This document shows positions 1 through 7,280 of a DNA stretch of 38,260 bases, one piece after another. Each line of letters starts with the position of its first letter. Position 1 is the first letter of the stretch. The notes under the pieces were generated by a model. It had not been told where the DNA came from. It saw nothing but the letters and a program-made list of their open reading frames with translations, and did no database searches. A program made the position numbers and the translations under genes. Source of the stretch: an uncultured Flavobacteriales bacterium (lineage in GTDB: Bacteria; Bacteroidota; Bacteroidia; Flavobacteriales_G; Salibacteraceae); contig CALCCE010000199.1 in NCBI GenBank assembly GCA_937899835.1, positions 1 through 38,260 of the forward strand, in the 5' to 3' direction.

Positions 1-399
1 GGTGTAAGTGACGGTATAAATGATGGTGTAACGAGTAGCAAAAGTGTCGCTTTAAGCGCATCTGAAACTAATTTCGAAACACTTGAGGGTGCAAATCGAA
101 GTACAAATGATGGTGTAAATGAAGGTGTAATTGCCGCCATCAATGATGGTTTATATACGGCAGTAATTGATCCGATCAGTAGTGGAATGAAAGAAGAGCT
201 GGTGCTACTTACGCAGTTGGTAAAGGAAAGGGAGGGCCTTAACGCGGAAGACCTGGCCGTTCGGAGAGGCAAATCAAAGTCAAGCCTGGAGAGGTACCTA
301 AGAATAGCCCGGGCCTTGAAGATCATCCAATTTGAGGGCGCTCCAAGAACCGGTGGTTATTTCCTAAGCCCTGAGATGAAAAAACAGGTCAAATCCTAA
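1..399 (+). CDS. C-terminal part of a COG2865-type ATP-binding transcriptional regulator (5' end outside window)
   Basis: The frame is open from base 1, so this is the 3' end of a gene that begins before the window; the internal ATG at 187 is probably not the start. The first ~60 residues are a low-complexity linker rich in G-V-N-D/E repeats (NDGV, NDGVNEGV). The last ~70 residues look like a winged helix-turn-helix (KEREGLNAEDLAVRRGKS, then a recognition-like helix SSLERYLRIARAL). In Bacteroidota this repeat-rich linker followed by a small winged helix is typical of the tail of COG2865 proteins (AlbA_2/AAA_4 domain plus C-terminal HTH). The catalytic or DNA-binding N-terminal domain is not visible, so the family call rests on the linker and HTH only. 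No obvious terminator follows. Confidence 0.6.
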   Translation, partial: GVSDGINDGVTSSKSVALSASETNFETLEGANRSTNDGVNEGVIAAINDGLYTAVIDPISSGMKEELVLLTQLVKEREGLNAEDLAVRRGKSKSSLERYLRIARALKIIQFEGAPRTGGYFLSPEMKKQVKS

Positions 400-1663
400 A
401 TTCTATTTCCATTGGTTTCCATCCCAGCGGAGACGTTGAACCCTCACCTATGAAAGCGCTTCTGCGGTGATGTGGGCGCTTCCTACCGTTGCAGGCCCCA
501 TCGGCGAGTCACAAGGCTGGTTTGTAAGACCAACTTTTCCAAATCCGAATGCTGGTGCGCACCTCGAAAGCGGAGCGCACCGAAACTTTAATTTCAAACG
601 TCCGGTGGTGCATGCCCCGGCTTTTCCCAAGGCTTATCATGAAGCATGAAAAAAGCGGTGCAACCCTTGGTAAGGCAGTGCACCAGTTGTAAATGGGTCT
701 GCTCTTTGCGGTGCAAGGCTCGTTCAATTCTTGCACCACCTAATAATCGATCAAAAAAACGGTGCACAAACCGTGGAAGTCGTGCACCACCTACAACAGC
801 TTCAGTAAGCACTGGTGCAATACGCTTTTAAACTGTGCGCCACTTAAAATGGAACGGGTGTGCACTGGTGCAAGGCTTTTTAAAACTGTGCACCACTTGA
901 AATTCAATTGTTGTGCACCGGTGCAAGTCTTCTTAAAACTGTGCACCACTTAAAATGGAACGGGTATGCACCGGTGCAAGGCTTTTTTAAACTATGCACC
1001 ACTTGAAATTCAATTTTTGTGCACCAGTGCAAGGCTTTTTTAAACGATGCACCACTTGAAATTCAATTTTTGTGCACCAGTGCAAGGCTTTTTTAAACGA
1101 TGCACCACCCGACCATAAAATGGAATTCACCGCCACAAGCGGTTTCGGGAATCGGTGCCGTGTTGATGGCTGGCTCGAGCCACTCCTTTCTTGAATGAAT
1201 TGCACCACAAAATTTTGAAGAACTGACCAACACGGTTCAAAAAATCAGGTTTACCCCTCCCCTAATGAGGGTACATTTATAATTAAAAGTAATTTTTTTT
1301 CAATTTATTTTCCTCCTTAGGACTCCTCGAATGGGATCGCCACTACTCGCTTCGAACCCAAGGTGAAGTGCAAGCCAAGCAGGCAACAGTAAACACACTG
1401 TTAATTGCACGTATAAACCCGTAGTATTTCAAGTTATTAGCGAGGGCGCCTCTTTGCTTCATGCACCACTTTTCAGGTCTTCATTCGCCTGTAATCCAAC
1501 TACTCAACTTTTGAAAAATCCAGTATTCACAGGGCTTTTCACTTCCAAATCATCACCAGATTCAAGGATTCTAATTCATAACTTTTTTGTCATATTTGAT
1601 GTTGTAATCCTTGCTGGACTCAGCGTTTCTACCTGCCCCCCGCAACCGAAAAACCGAAACGCT
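400..1663. other. Long gene-free interval carrying the 53-bp repeat array
   Basis: About 1.26 kb without a convincing gene. The short open frames here lie on both strands, overlap each other and run through the tandem repeats. The repeat period (53) is not a multiple of three, so a protein reading would change frame at each unit. The right part (about 1260-1320) is AT-rich, with a T-run. Isolated copies of the repeat motif TGCACCAC also occur at 1201 and 1462, outside the regular array. A degenerate unit may be present near 576-630. I see no RNA gene or transposase remnant. Confidence 0.6.
679..1108. repeat. Tandem array of ~53-bp units built on TGCACC / GGTGCA
   Basis: The motif TGCACC (once TGCGCC) begins at 679, 732, 783, 836, 889, 942, 995, 1048 and 1101, so the spacing is 53, 51, 53, 53, 53, 53, 53, 53. 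A second motif GGTGCA (AGTGCA in the last two) begins at 710, 761, 814, 867, 920, 973, 1026 and 1079 in the same phase. In the unit at 885-937 the second motif forms the perfect palindrome TGCACCGGTGCA (914-925). Two unit types alternate: type A has TTAAAATGGAACGGG (832-884, 938-990) and type B has TTGAAATTCAATT (885-937, 991-1043, 1044-1096). Units 991-1043 and 1044-1096 differ at one base, while units before 832 are strongly decayed. The array is therefore youngest at its right end. Confidence 0.9.
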
Positions 1664-1879
1664 ATGACCTATCCATCTCTTGGCTTCCTCATTCGAAGCC
1701 TTCGTACCAAACGCAAAGCTTCAGTGCGGCAATTTGCCGCTTTGCTCGGCGTCCACCACTCTACCCTTATCCGCTACGAGAAGGGCAGCGTTACCCCATC
1801 GCGGGCCGTAATGCAACGTTTGCGGGTTATAGCCGGGGTAAAAACCACCGAAGAGTTGGTTCTAATTGCCCTCTTGTGA
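1664..1879 (+). CDS. Small XRE/Cro-type helix-turn-helix protein
   Basis: A 71-residue protein that is almost entirely one HTH_3 domain. Helix 1-2 is FLIRSLRTKRKASVRQFAAL, the turn and recognition helix follow as LLGVHHSTLIRYEKG, then a supporting helix (MQRLRVIAGV). The R-x-x-K-x-x-S-x-x-x-x-A pattern is characteristic of Cro/CI regulators. The open frame extends upstream to 1454, but that stretch has no helix-turn-helix and poor protein character, so I use the ATG at 1664. It probably binds DNA as a dimer, and its targets are unknown. It lies between the 53-bp array and the coiled-coil gene. No toxin partner is recognisable beside it. Confidence 0.7.
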   Translation: MTYPSLGFLIRSLRTKRKASVRQFAALLGVHHSTLIRYEKGSVTPSRAVMQRLRVIAGVKTTEELVLIALL

Positions 1880-2048
1880 AATCATACGGGTGTGCGCAGC
1901 CCGACTATTCAATAATCCTTTCAACTTCTTTGCCTATGCAACAGCTCCGGAAACAGCGGTGTGCATCCGGCTACCTCCAAGGATGGAAAACAAGAACGAG
2001 GGATCACCTTTTTTAAATTTTAGAACTATGTTAATCTTATTAAGTGAT

Positions 2049-2444
2049 ATGACCCTGAGTCAATTGGAAAGTTTGAAAACCCGCATCGGAAGTGTTATTC
2101 TTGAACAAGAACTGGAAATCAATCGCCGTCAAAAACGCCTCGACGATCGCCTGGAACGCCAGTCTGACGATACCGTGATCCGAGACGGACTGAAAATTAA
2201 ACTGGACAAAAACAAGCAGGTGCGCGATGAGTTAGTGGCTGCCGGTTCTCCAGCTGCGACCATTGCCACCGCTCAGGAGTTGGTAGACGAAGCACAAAAA
2301 CAATTGGACGACAGCAGCCCAAGTACCCGCTTTATTTCTGATGTGGAAGCCCACATCATTCAATCGGAAATTGATGAATTAGTGCTGGGTTTGCAAGACA
2401 AGGCCACCAAGCTTTCAAGCATCGAAGCCTTGTTGCTTCCTTAA
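2049..2444 (+). CDS. Predicted coiled-coil protein of unknown function
   Basis: A 131-residue acidic/basic protein with no signal peptide or membrane segment. It is almost all helix: residues ~3-55 are a heptad-like coiled coil (LESLKTRIGSVILEQELEIN, then RRQKRLDDRLERQ). A short break with G/P/A follows (AAGSPAAT), then a second amphipathic helix (ELVDEAQKQLDD) and a C-terminal helix (VLGLQDKATKLSSIEALL). I do not recognise a named family. The start is uncertain: ATG 2028 (MLILLSD, 138 residues) is in frame just upstream, and the frame is open back to 1866, but only the part from about 2049 has coiled-coil character. A strong intrinsic terminator follows at 2485, which supports this being a real transcription unit. 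Confidence 0.65.
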   Translation: MTLSQLESLKTRIGSVILEQELEINRRQKRLDDRLERQSDDTVIRDGLKIKLDKNKQVRDELVAAGSPAATIATAQELVDEAQKQLDDSSPSTRFISDVEAHIIQSEIDELVLGLQDKATKLSSIEALLLP

Positions 2445-2484
2445 TGAAACACCCTTGTTTCCCGGCTTTACTTCGGTGAAGCGC

Positions 2485-2520
2485 AACGCCCGGAGCTTTT
2501 GGCTTCCGGGCGTTTTTTTT
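2485..2520 (+). terminator. Intrinsic terminator after the coiled-coil gene
   Basis: The inverted repeat AACGCCCGG (2485-2493) / CCGGGCGTT (2506-2514) forms a GC-rich 9-bp stem. It extends by AGC/GCT with one bulged T, has a short loop, and its right arm runs into a tract of eight T (2513-2520). It lies 40 bases after the stop at 2444. Confidence 0.9.
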
Positions 2521-2634
2521 GAGCTGCCCCTGGTCCCGGTACTTTTTCGTTGCTATGCAACGAAAACACTCGACCCGAAGGAATTGTATTTCGTTTGGTG
2601 ACAAAACCCAACCGTCACTTTTTTCGCTTGCCTA

Positions 2635-3093
2635 TCACTCCTTCTTTTTACTGTGCGCCCCGTTCTTGTGGTCTTTCAACCAATCCATCATTTCTTTTCG
2701 AAGTGGTTCTAAATACGCTTTTAAATCATGGGGCAACACTTTTGAAATGTCTTCCAAACTGTTGAGGGGGGGGCGCTCGAAGACCGTGGAAGGGGCTGAA
2801 TGCAGCATGTATAGGATAGCGGATCGTAGTTGCAAACTACGATCAGAATTCGGTAGATGGGAGGTGAGGGGCGCTTGAGGATCGGGCTTCTCGACTTCGA
2901 AGACCGGCGAGGTTTCGGCACGAACCCGCAGGGCTTGACCTTGATAGTGAAGTTTTACAGTTCCCAATTTTGAACAGGAATCGATAAAATGGATATGACC
3001 GAGGATGACGGAAATAGAGTTGAGGCCATTCAATGCTAGAAGGTTAACAACAACCGGGTTATTAGACCTATGGATGGAGTAGAATTGACACAC
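2635..3093 (-). CDS. Hypothetical protein
   Basis: A 152-residue open frame on the minus strand, not overlapped by any better candidate. The C-terminal two thirds read like a soluble protein: a possible strand region (VKLHYQGQALRVRAETSP), a proline-rich linker, then helices (LQLRSAILYMLHSA and LKAYLEPLRKEMMDWLKD) ending in a lysine-rich tail. There is no signal peptide, membrane helix or motif I recognise. The start is uncertain because the N-terminal ~30 residues are weak. The overlapping plus-strand frames look less protein-like. It may be a lineage-specific gene or the remnant of a longer one, since the next 500 bases upstream hold no gene. Confidence 0.4.
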   Translation of the reverse strand: MCQFYSIHRSNNPVVVNLLALNGLNSISVILGHIHFIDSCSKLGTVKLHYQGQALRVRAETSPVFEVEKPDPQAPLTSHLPNSDRSLQLRSAILYMLHSAPSTVFERPPLNSLEDISKVLPHDLKAYLEPLRKEMMDWLKDHKNGAHSKKKE

Positions 3094-3598
3094 AACGATC
3101 CACCAAGGGATTTTGAGTTTGGTCTAACCTATAGCAGAAGGGCAATTGTTTCCAGCTTTGCAATTTTAACGGATGCGTTTTAAACCGTTAAACCGTAAGT
3201 TTTATCCCAAAGTGTACGTAATGGCTTTTATCAGTGCCCGGATAGTTGAGTTTGGCCGGCTTGAATGTAGCGCGTTCCACCAGGTTTTCCGAAGTCCCTC
3301 ATTGCCTTTCCGAACACGGCTCTCGGTTTTTTCAAATTATCTGGTGACTCGGTTCTTCAGCGTTTTACGCCGATTGGTAAGCGACTAAGATGACTTGCTA
3401 CCCTCTGCTGGTTACCCCAATTAGGGGCAGCACTTCGGCTGTCGGCTGCCTTTTGCCCAGCCATCGGTATTATTAGGACAGCATACCGATCTATCGTTTA
3501 CCTTTGCCCACTTTCATCTTTTGAATCCGGCCGGTGAGCAATACCATGGCAGTTACGTTTCAACATCACTGCGCAACTTGAGCTGAATAGAATTAGGT
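3094..3598. other. Intergenic region without a supported gene
   Basis: About 500 bases between the minus-strand hypothetical gene and the MBOAT operon. A 71-codon frame at 3173-3388 has a basic, aromatic-rich composition without recognisable motifs, and I consider it spurious. The only positive signal is a -7-like element near 3499. No hairpin-plus-T-tract, tRNA or repeat was recognised. Confidence 0.5.
3499..3506 (+). promoter_or_regulatory. Candidate Bacteroidota -7 element for the MBOAT operon
   Basis: TACCTTTG matches TAnnTTTG exactly and lies 92 bases before the MBOAT start codon. No TTTG element stands 19-21 bases upstream, so the promoter is only half supported. Confidence 0.35.
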
Positions 3599-5056
3599 AT
3601 GTTATTCAATTCCATTGATTTTGCCCTCTTTCTGCCCCTTGTTTTTGTGCTCTATTGGTTTGTAACCCAGCGCAACCTCAAGCTGCAAAATGCTTTGATG
3701 GTGGTGGCCAGTTATGTTTTCTACGGTTGGTGGGACTGGCGCTTTTTGTCGTTGATTGTTTTTAGTTCCCTGGTCGACTTTTTGGTGGGCATGGGCATGG
3801 GCAACATGGAGGCTCCGAAGAAAAGAAAGCTGTTGCTTTGGACCAGCATTGCCGTCAACCTGGGCTTTCTAGGCTTCTTCAAGTATTTCAATTTTTTTGC
3901 CGAAAGTTTTGCCGATGCCTTCACCCTGCTCGGCCAACCGATGGAGGTGAGTCGCCTGGAAATTGTTTTGCCGGTAGGCATCAGTTTCTACACCTTTCAA
4001 ACCCTCAGCTATTCGGTGGATGTTTACAAGGGTAAACTAAAACCGACCCGTGATCCGCTTTCGTTTTTTGCCTTTGTCAGCTTTTTCCCCCAATTGGTGG
4101 CGGGCCCTATTGAACGGGCGACCAACCTTTTGCCACAATTTTACCGCTCCCGGGTGTTCGACCGTCAACAGGCGGTGGACGGCTTGCGCCAAATTCTATG
4201 GGGCTTGTTTAAAAAAGTAGTGATTGCCGACAACTGTGCCCAGTTTGCCAACCTCATTTTTGAAAACCACAGCGAAGTGCACGCCAGCAGCCTGGTGTTG
4301 GGGGCGGTGTTCTTCACCTTTCAGATTTATGGCGACTTCTCCGGCTATTCCGACATTGCCATTGGCACGGCACGCCTTTTTGGCTTCAACCTGATGCAAA
4401 ACTTTGCCTACCCCTATTTCTCGCGCGACATCGCCGAATTTTGGCGCAGGTGGCACATTTCGTTGAGCACCTGGTTTCGAGACTACGTGTACATTCCGCT
4501 GGGGGGCAGCAAAGGCGGCACAAAAATGCGGGTGCGCAATACCTTCATCATTTTTCTGGTCAGCGGTTTTTGGCACGGCGACAATTGGACCTTTATCACC
4601 TGGGGATTTTTGAACGCTTGCTATTTTCTGCCCCTTTTGCTCACCAACAACAACCGAAAAAACCTTGGTGTGGTGGCAGAGGGCAAATGGATCTTTTCCG
4701 TTCGGGAATTCCTGCAAATCAGCATCACTTTTGCGCTCACGGTGTTTGCCTGGATCTTTTTTCGGGCCGAGAGCATGGCACATGCGCTGAGCTACATCTC
4801 CGGCATATTTTCCAAAACCTTGTTTTCCATCCGGGGCGCAGATTTTATTGGCACCGATTTTCACCCCTTTGTCATCTTGGGGATCATTTTTGTTTTTTTG
4901 GTGGTAGAATGGTTGGGACGGGCGCATCGGTTTGCCATCGAAGGCATTGGCACCCAAGGGAACCGACCGGTGCGCTACCTTGCTTATTACACCATTTTGT
5001 TGGCCATCTTATGGTTTGGTGGCAAAGAACAAACGTTCATCTACTTCCAGTTTTAA
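3599..5056 (+). CDS. MBOAT family membrane-bound O-acyltransferase (AlgI/DltB-like)
   Basis: A 485-residue polytopic membrane protein; family members move acyl groups (often acetyl) across the inner membrane onto surface polysaccharides or other exported substrates. The sequence shows about a dozen hydrophobic segments and the AlgI-type signatures. FYGWWDWRFL is at ~41-50, SFFPQLVAGPIERATNLLPQ at ~161-180, FWRRWHISLSTWFRDYVYIP at 281-300, and SGFWHGDNW at 322-330. His326 in the last motif is the expected catalytic histidine. The length fits AlgI-like proteins (450-520). It is first in a tight three-gene set with an SGNH-like protein (6-base gap) and a GT2 glycosyltransferase, which suggests O-acylation of a glycan made or modified by the same operon. 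The acyl donor and acceptor are unknown. Confidence 0.93.
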   Translation: MLFNSIDFALFLPLVFVLYWFVTQRNLKLQNALMVVASYVFYGWWDWRFLSLIVFSSLVDFLVGMGMGNMEAPKKRKLLLWTSIAVNLGFLGFFKYFNFFAESFADAFTLLGQPMEVSRLEIVLPVGISFYTFQTLSYSVDVYKGKLKPTRDPLSFFAFVSFFPQLVAGPIERATNLLPQFYRSRVFDRQQAVDGLRQILWGLFKKVVIADNCAQFANLIFENHSEVHASSLVLGAVFFTFQIYGDFSGYSDIAIGTARLFGFNLMQNFAYPYFSRDIAEFWRRWHISLSTWFRDYVYIPLGGSKGGTKMRVRNTFIIFLVSGFWHGDNWTFITWGFLNACYFLPLLLTNNNRKNLGVVAEGKWIFSVREFLQISITFALTVFAWIFFRAESMAHALSYISGIFSKTLFSIRGADFIGTDFHPFVILGIIFVFLVVEWLGRAHRFAIEGIGTQGNRPVRYLAYYTILLAILWFGGKEQTFIYFQF

Positions 5057-5062
5057 AAGACA

Positions 5063-5974
5063 ATGCGCAGGTTTCTCATACAATTCTCCGTTTTTTTAGT
5101 TCCTGTTGTGAGCTTTGTACTGCTGCTTTGTTTCATGGCCGACGGACACGTGGACGCTTTTTATGTGCGCATGGCTACTCCTACGCAAAAGAGCCTCATC
5201 CTGGGCACTTCACGAGCCGCCCAGGGGCTTCAACCCCGCGTTTTTAAGGAGGAGCTGAACCAGGAAATTTTCAATTTTGCCTTCACGGTTTCGCACAGTC
5301 CTTTTGGCAAAGTATATTACGAGGCCATTCAAAAAAAGCATTTGCGCGAAGAAGAGGGTTTGTTCGTCATTGCGGTGGACCCTTGGAGCCTCGTGAGCTG
5401 GTGCGAAGACCCCAACGCAGTGGAAGATTTCAGGGAAAACATTTTGTGCCTCCACCGTACCCGCAATGTGACCGCTCACCCCAACTGGCATTATTTGTAC
5501 GACAATTTTTCGGGCAAGTTGAAAGATTTGGTGCCCTACCTCAACCGGGATGGCATGTACCTACACCCGGATGGCTGGTTGGAAATCGATATTCCGATGG
5601 ACAGCGCTTCGGTGGCGCTGCGCACAAAGAAAAAGCTGACCGTTTACCGCAACGAAAACCTGCCGAAAGTCAAGTTTTCGACCTTGCGGCTTAGCTATTT
5701 GGAAAAAACCATTGAATACTTAAAACCCTTCGGACCGGTGTACCTCGTAAGGCTGCCGGTGTGCCGGGAGTTTACGGTCATGGAAGAGGAGCTTATGCCC
5801 GATTTCGACCTCAAAATCAAAGCTGCGATAACCGCCTCCAATGGCTATCTCAATCTTTCTGAGCAGGGAGATGATTATCAATATACCGATGGCAATCACC
5901 TACACAAGGACTCTGGGATGCGGGTTTCAAAGCTAATTGCCCAATGGATCAAAGCACAGCCTCAACAACCATGA
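5063..5974 (+). CDS. Membrane-anchored SGNH-hydrolase-like partner of the MBOAT protein
   Basis: A 303-residue protein with one N-terminal membrane segment (residues ~5-25, FLIQFSVFLVPVVSFVLLL) and an extracytoplasmic body. LILGTSRA (45-52) places Ser50 after a strand, as in block I of SGNH enzymes. TDGNHLHKDS near the C-terminus supplies the Asp276/His279 pair typical of block V (D-x-x-H). MBOAT proteins are often paired with such proteins (AlgJ/AlgX, PatB), which finish acetyl transfer outside the membrane; the 6-base gap from the MBOAT gene supports the same partnership here. Whether it is a transferase or an esterase cannot be decided from the sequence. Its stop codon overlaps the next start in ATGA, so translation of the glycosyltransferase is probably coupled. 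Confidence 0.75.
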   Translation: MRRFLIQFSVFLVPVVSFVLLLCFMADGHVDAFYVRMATPTQKSLILGTSRAAQGLQPRVFKEELNQEIFNFAFTVSHSPFGKVYYEAIQKKHLREEEGLFVIAVDPWSLVSWCEDPNAVEDFRENILCLHRTRNVTAHPNWHYLYDNFSGKLKDLVPYLNRDGMYLHPDGWLEIDIPMDSASVALRTKKKLTVYRNENLPKVKFSTLRLSYLEKTIEYLKPFGPVYLVRLPVCREFTVMEEELMPDFDLKIKAAITASNGYLNLSEQGDDYQYTDGNHLHKDSGMRVSKLIAQWIKAQPQQP

Positions 5975-6915
5975 AGGTATCGGTAGTTATCCCTTGCTAC
6001 AACGTAGAAACTTTCGTTACCGCCTGCCTCGGGAGTGTGGAACAGCAAAGCCACACTGACCTGGAAGTGATTTGTGTGGACGATGGCAGTACGGATGGCA
6101 CCGTGGCTGCAATCGAGCGGTACATGGCGGATTCGCCGTTGAACATTCGCCTCCTGCAACAGCCCAACCAAGGTGCGCCTGCTGCTCGTAACCATGGAGT
6201 GCGCCACTGCTCGGGGCAATACATTCAGTTTTTAGATGCCGACGACACCCTGGGGCCAGACAAAATAAAGACCCAAGTGGCGTTGGTGCAATCCCACGAA
6301 TTCCCGGACATGGTGGTGGGCAGCTACCTGCGGCAAAACCTGCAAGGCGAACTCTTGCTCAAACGGATTTACCAACCGGAGGAAATCGAAAATGTGTGGC
6401 TCTTGCTCATGAGTACTGACCTGGGCAACACCTGCGCCAACCTGTTCAAGGCCGGTATGTTTGCCGATGGTCTTGCCTGGAACAAAAACATGCGCAGTTC
6501 ACAAGAGTATGAATTGATGTTTCAAATTCTGAAACGGAAGGCCCACCTTGTGTTCGATTCGGCCATCAACACTTTCATCAACATCAGAGATACCGGTTCC
6601 ATTACCCGTAGCAACCTCGATCAAAAGTGGGAACGCTACGTGCAACTGCGGGTAGACATTGTGGCTTATTTGCGGCAGGAACATCCCGAAAAGGTGACCG
6701 ACGAATTGCTCCAAAACCTCTTTGGTTGCATCCGTATGCTATACCCCTATCGGCCAAAGAAGGCCATTGCATTTTACAAGCAGCAGCTCCCCAAAGGCTT
6801 TATGCCTAAGCCGAGCCATACTACCGGAGCCTTTTACATTCAACTGTTTCGGTGGTTGGGCTTTAGCACCACAGAAAAAATCAGACAATTGATGAGCAAG
6901 GGCAAGGCGAGTTAA
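5971..6915 (+). CDS. Family 2 glycosyltransferase (GT-A fold)
   Basis: A 314-residue cytoplasmic enzyme expected to move a sugar from a nucleotide-sugar donor. The N-terminus is a textbook GT2 start (MKVSVVIPCYN). VDDGSTDGT (Asp37, Asp38) and FLDADD (89-92) are the nucleotide- and metal-binding acidic motifs, and AARNHGV is the usual helix between them. No membrane helix is seen. I chose the ATG at 5971, which overlaps the preceding TGA as ATGA, over the in-frame ATG at 5944, because the GT2 core begins right at the later one. It is third in the MBOAT/SGNH/GT2 operon, so it probably builds or extends the glycan that the first two proteins acylate. Confidence 0.93.
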   Translation: MKVSVVIPCYNVETFVTACLGSVEQQSHTDLEVICVDDGSTDGTVAAIERYMADSPLNIRLLQQPNQGAPAARNHGVRHCSGQYIQFLDADDTLGPDKIKTQVALVQSHEFPDMVVGSYLRQNLQGELLLKRIYQPEEIENVWLLLMSTDLGNTCANLFKAGMFADGLAWNKNMRSSQEYELMFQILKRKAHLVFDSAINTFINIRDTGSITRSNLDQKWERYVQLRVDIVAYLRQEHPEKVTDELLQNLFGCIRMLYPYRPKKAIAFYKQQLPKGFMPKPSHTTGAFYIQLFRWLGFSTTEKIRQLMSKGKAS

Positions 6916-6998
6916 GCCGGTTTCGAAACACTCTCTGCGAGTAGCTGGCAGTAACCAGCAGGCTGAAACACGTCTTTTCCGGCAATCAACTAATGTAG

Positions 6999-7280
6999 AA
7001 GCGCAGGGAATATTTTAATCGTTCGTATCAATACAACTGGCAACAAATCCAAGAGCTGTATAAGAACAGCAAGGAAGCATACACTTTTTGCGAAAGTGAT
7101 GGGAAAGCGTTGCTCATGGACTTCTTACCCGGACTGCTAAACTTCCTCAGCCAAAGCCTGCAGGTAACCGGACTAAGACCGTTCGGGCACCACTTTTTTG
7201 GTTGGGTTAAGGTCAATGATTACCTGTGGTCTTTCTTTTTTGCGCTGGGTCGCTTTCAACAGAATCACCAGCAACAATAA
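6999..7280 (+). pseudogene. Possible remnant reading frame between glycosyltransferase and TPR gene
   Basis: After a TAG at 6996 a frame stays open to the TAA at 7278-7280. Its first ~58 codons lie outside any other gene and read like a helical protein segment (NWQQIQELYKNSKEAY, LMDFLPGLLNFLSQSLQ). No upstream start codon precedes this segment, and the only ATG is at 7116. The 3' half is antisense to the TPR gene. It could be a decayed gene fragment or chance; I do not recognise a family. Confidence 0.2.

Noticed and set aside
640-1110. The 53-bp array as a CRISPR
   Set aside because: The whole 53-bp unit repeats, with no constant repeat alternating with unique spacers, and no cas gene is present.
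640-1110. The array as integron attC sites
   Set aside because: I could not find the RYYYAAC/GTTRRRY core sites or cassette genes between units, and no integrase is nearby.
762-1208. Short ORFs within the repeat array on both strands
   Set aside because: The repeat period is not a multiple of three, the frames overlap on both strands, and none has recognisable protein character.
1454-1663. N-terminal extension of the XRE protein to 1454
   Set aside because: The extension is cysteine- and proline-rich without HTH features; the domain starts at ATG 1664.
2519-2878. 119-codon plus-strand ORF opposite the minus-strand hypothetical gene
   Set aside because: It begins inside the terminator T tract and has an aromatic/basic composition without domain signals.
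3173-3388. 71-codon ORF before the MBOAT operon
   Set aside because: No motif and poor composition; it probably arises by chance in the intergenic gap.
4196-4957. 253-codon minus-strand ORF within the MBOAT gene
   Set aside because: Antisense shadow of a strong membrane-protein gene with conserved AlgI motifs.
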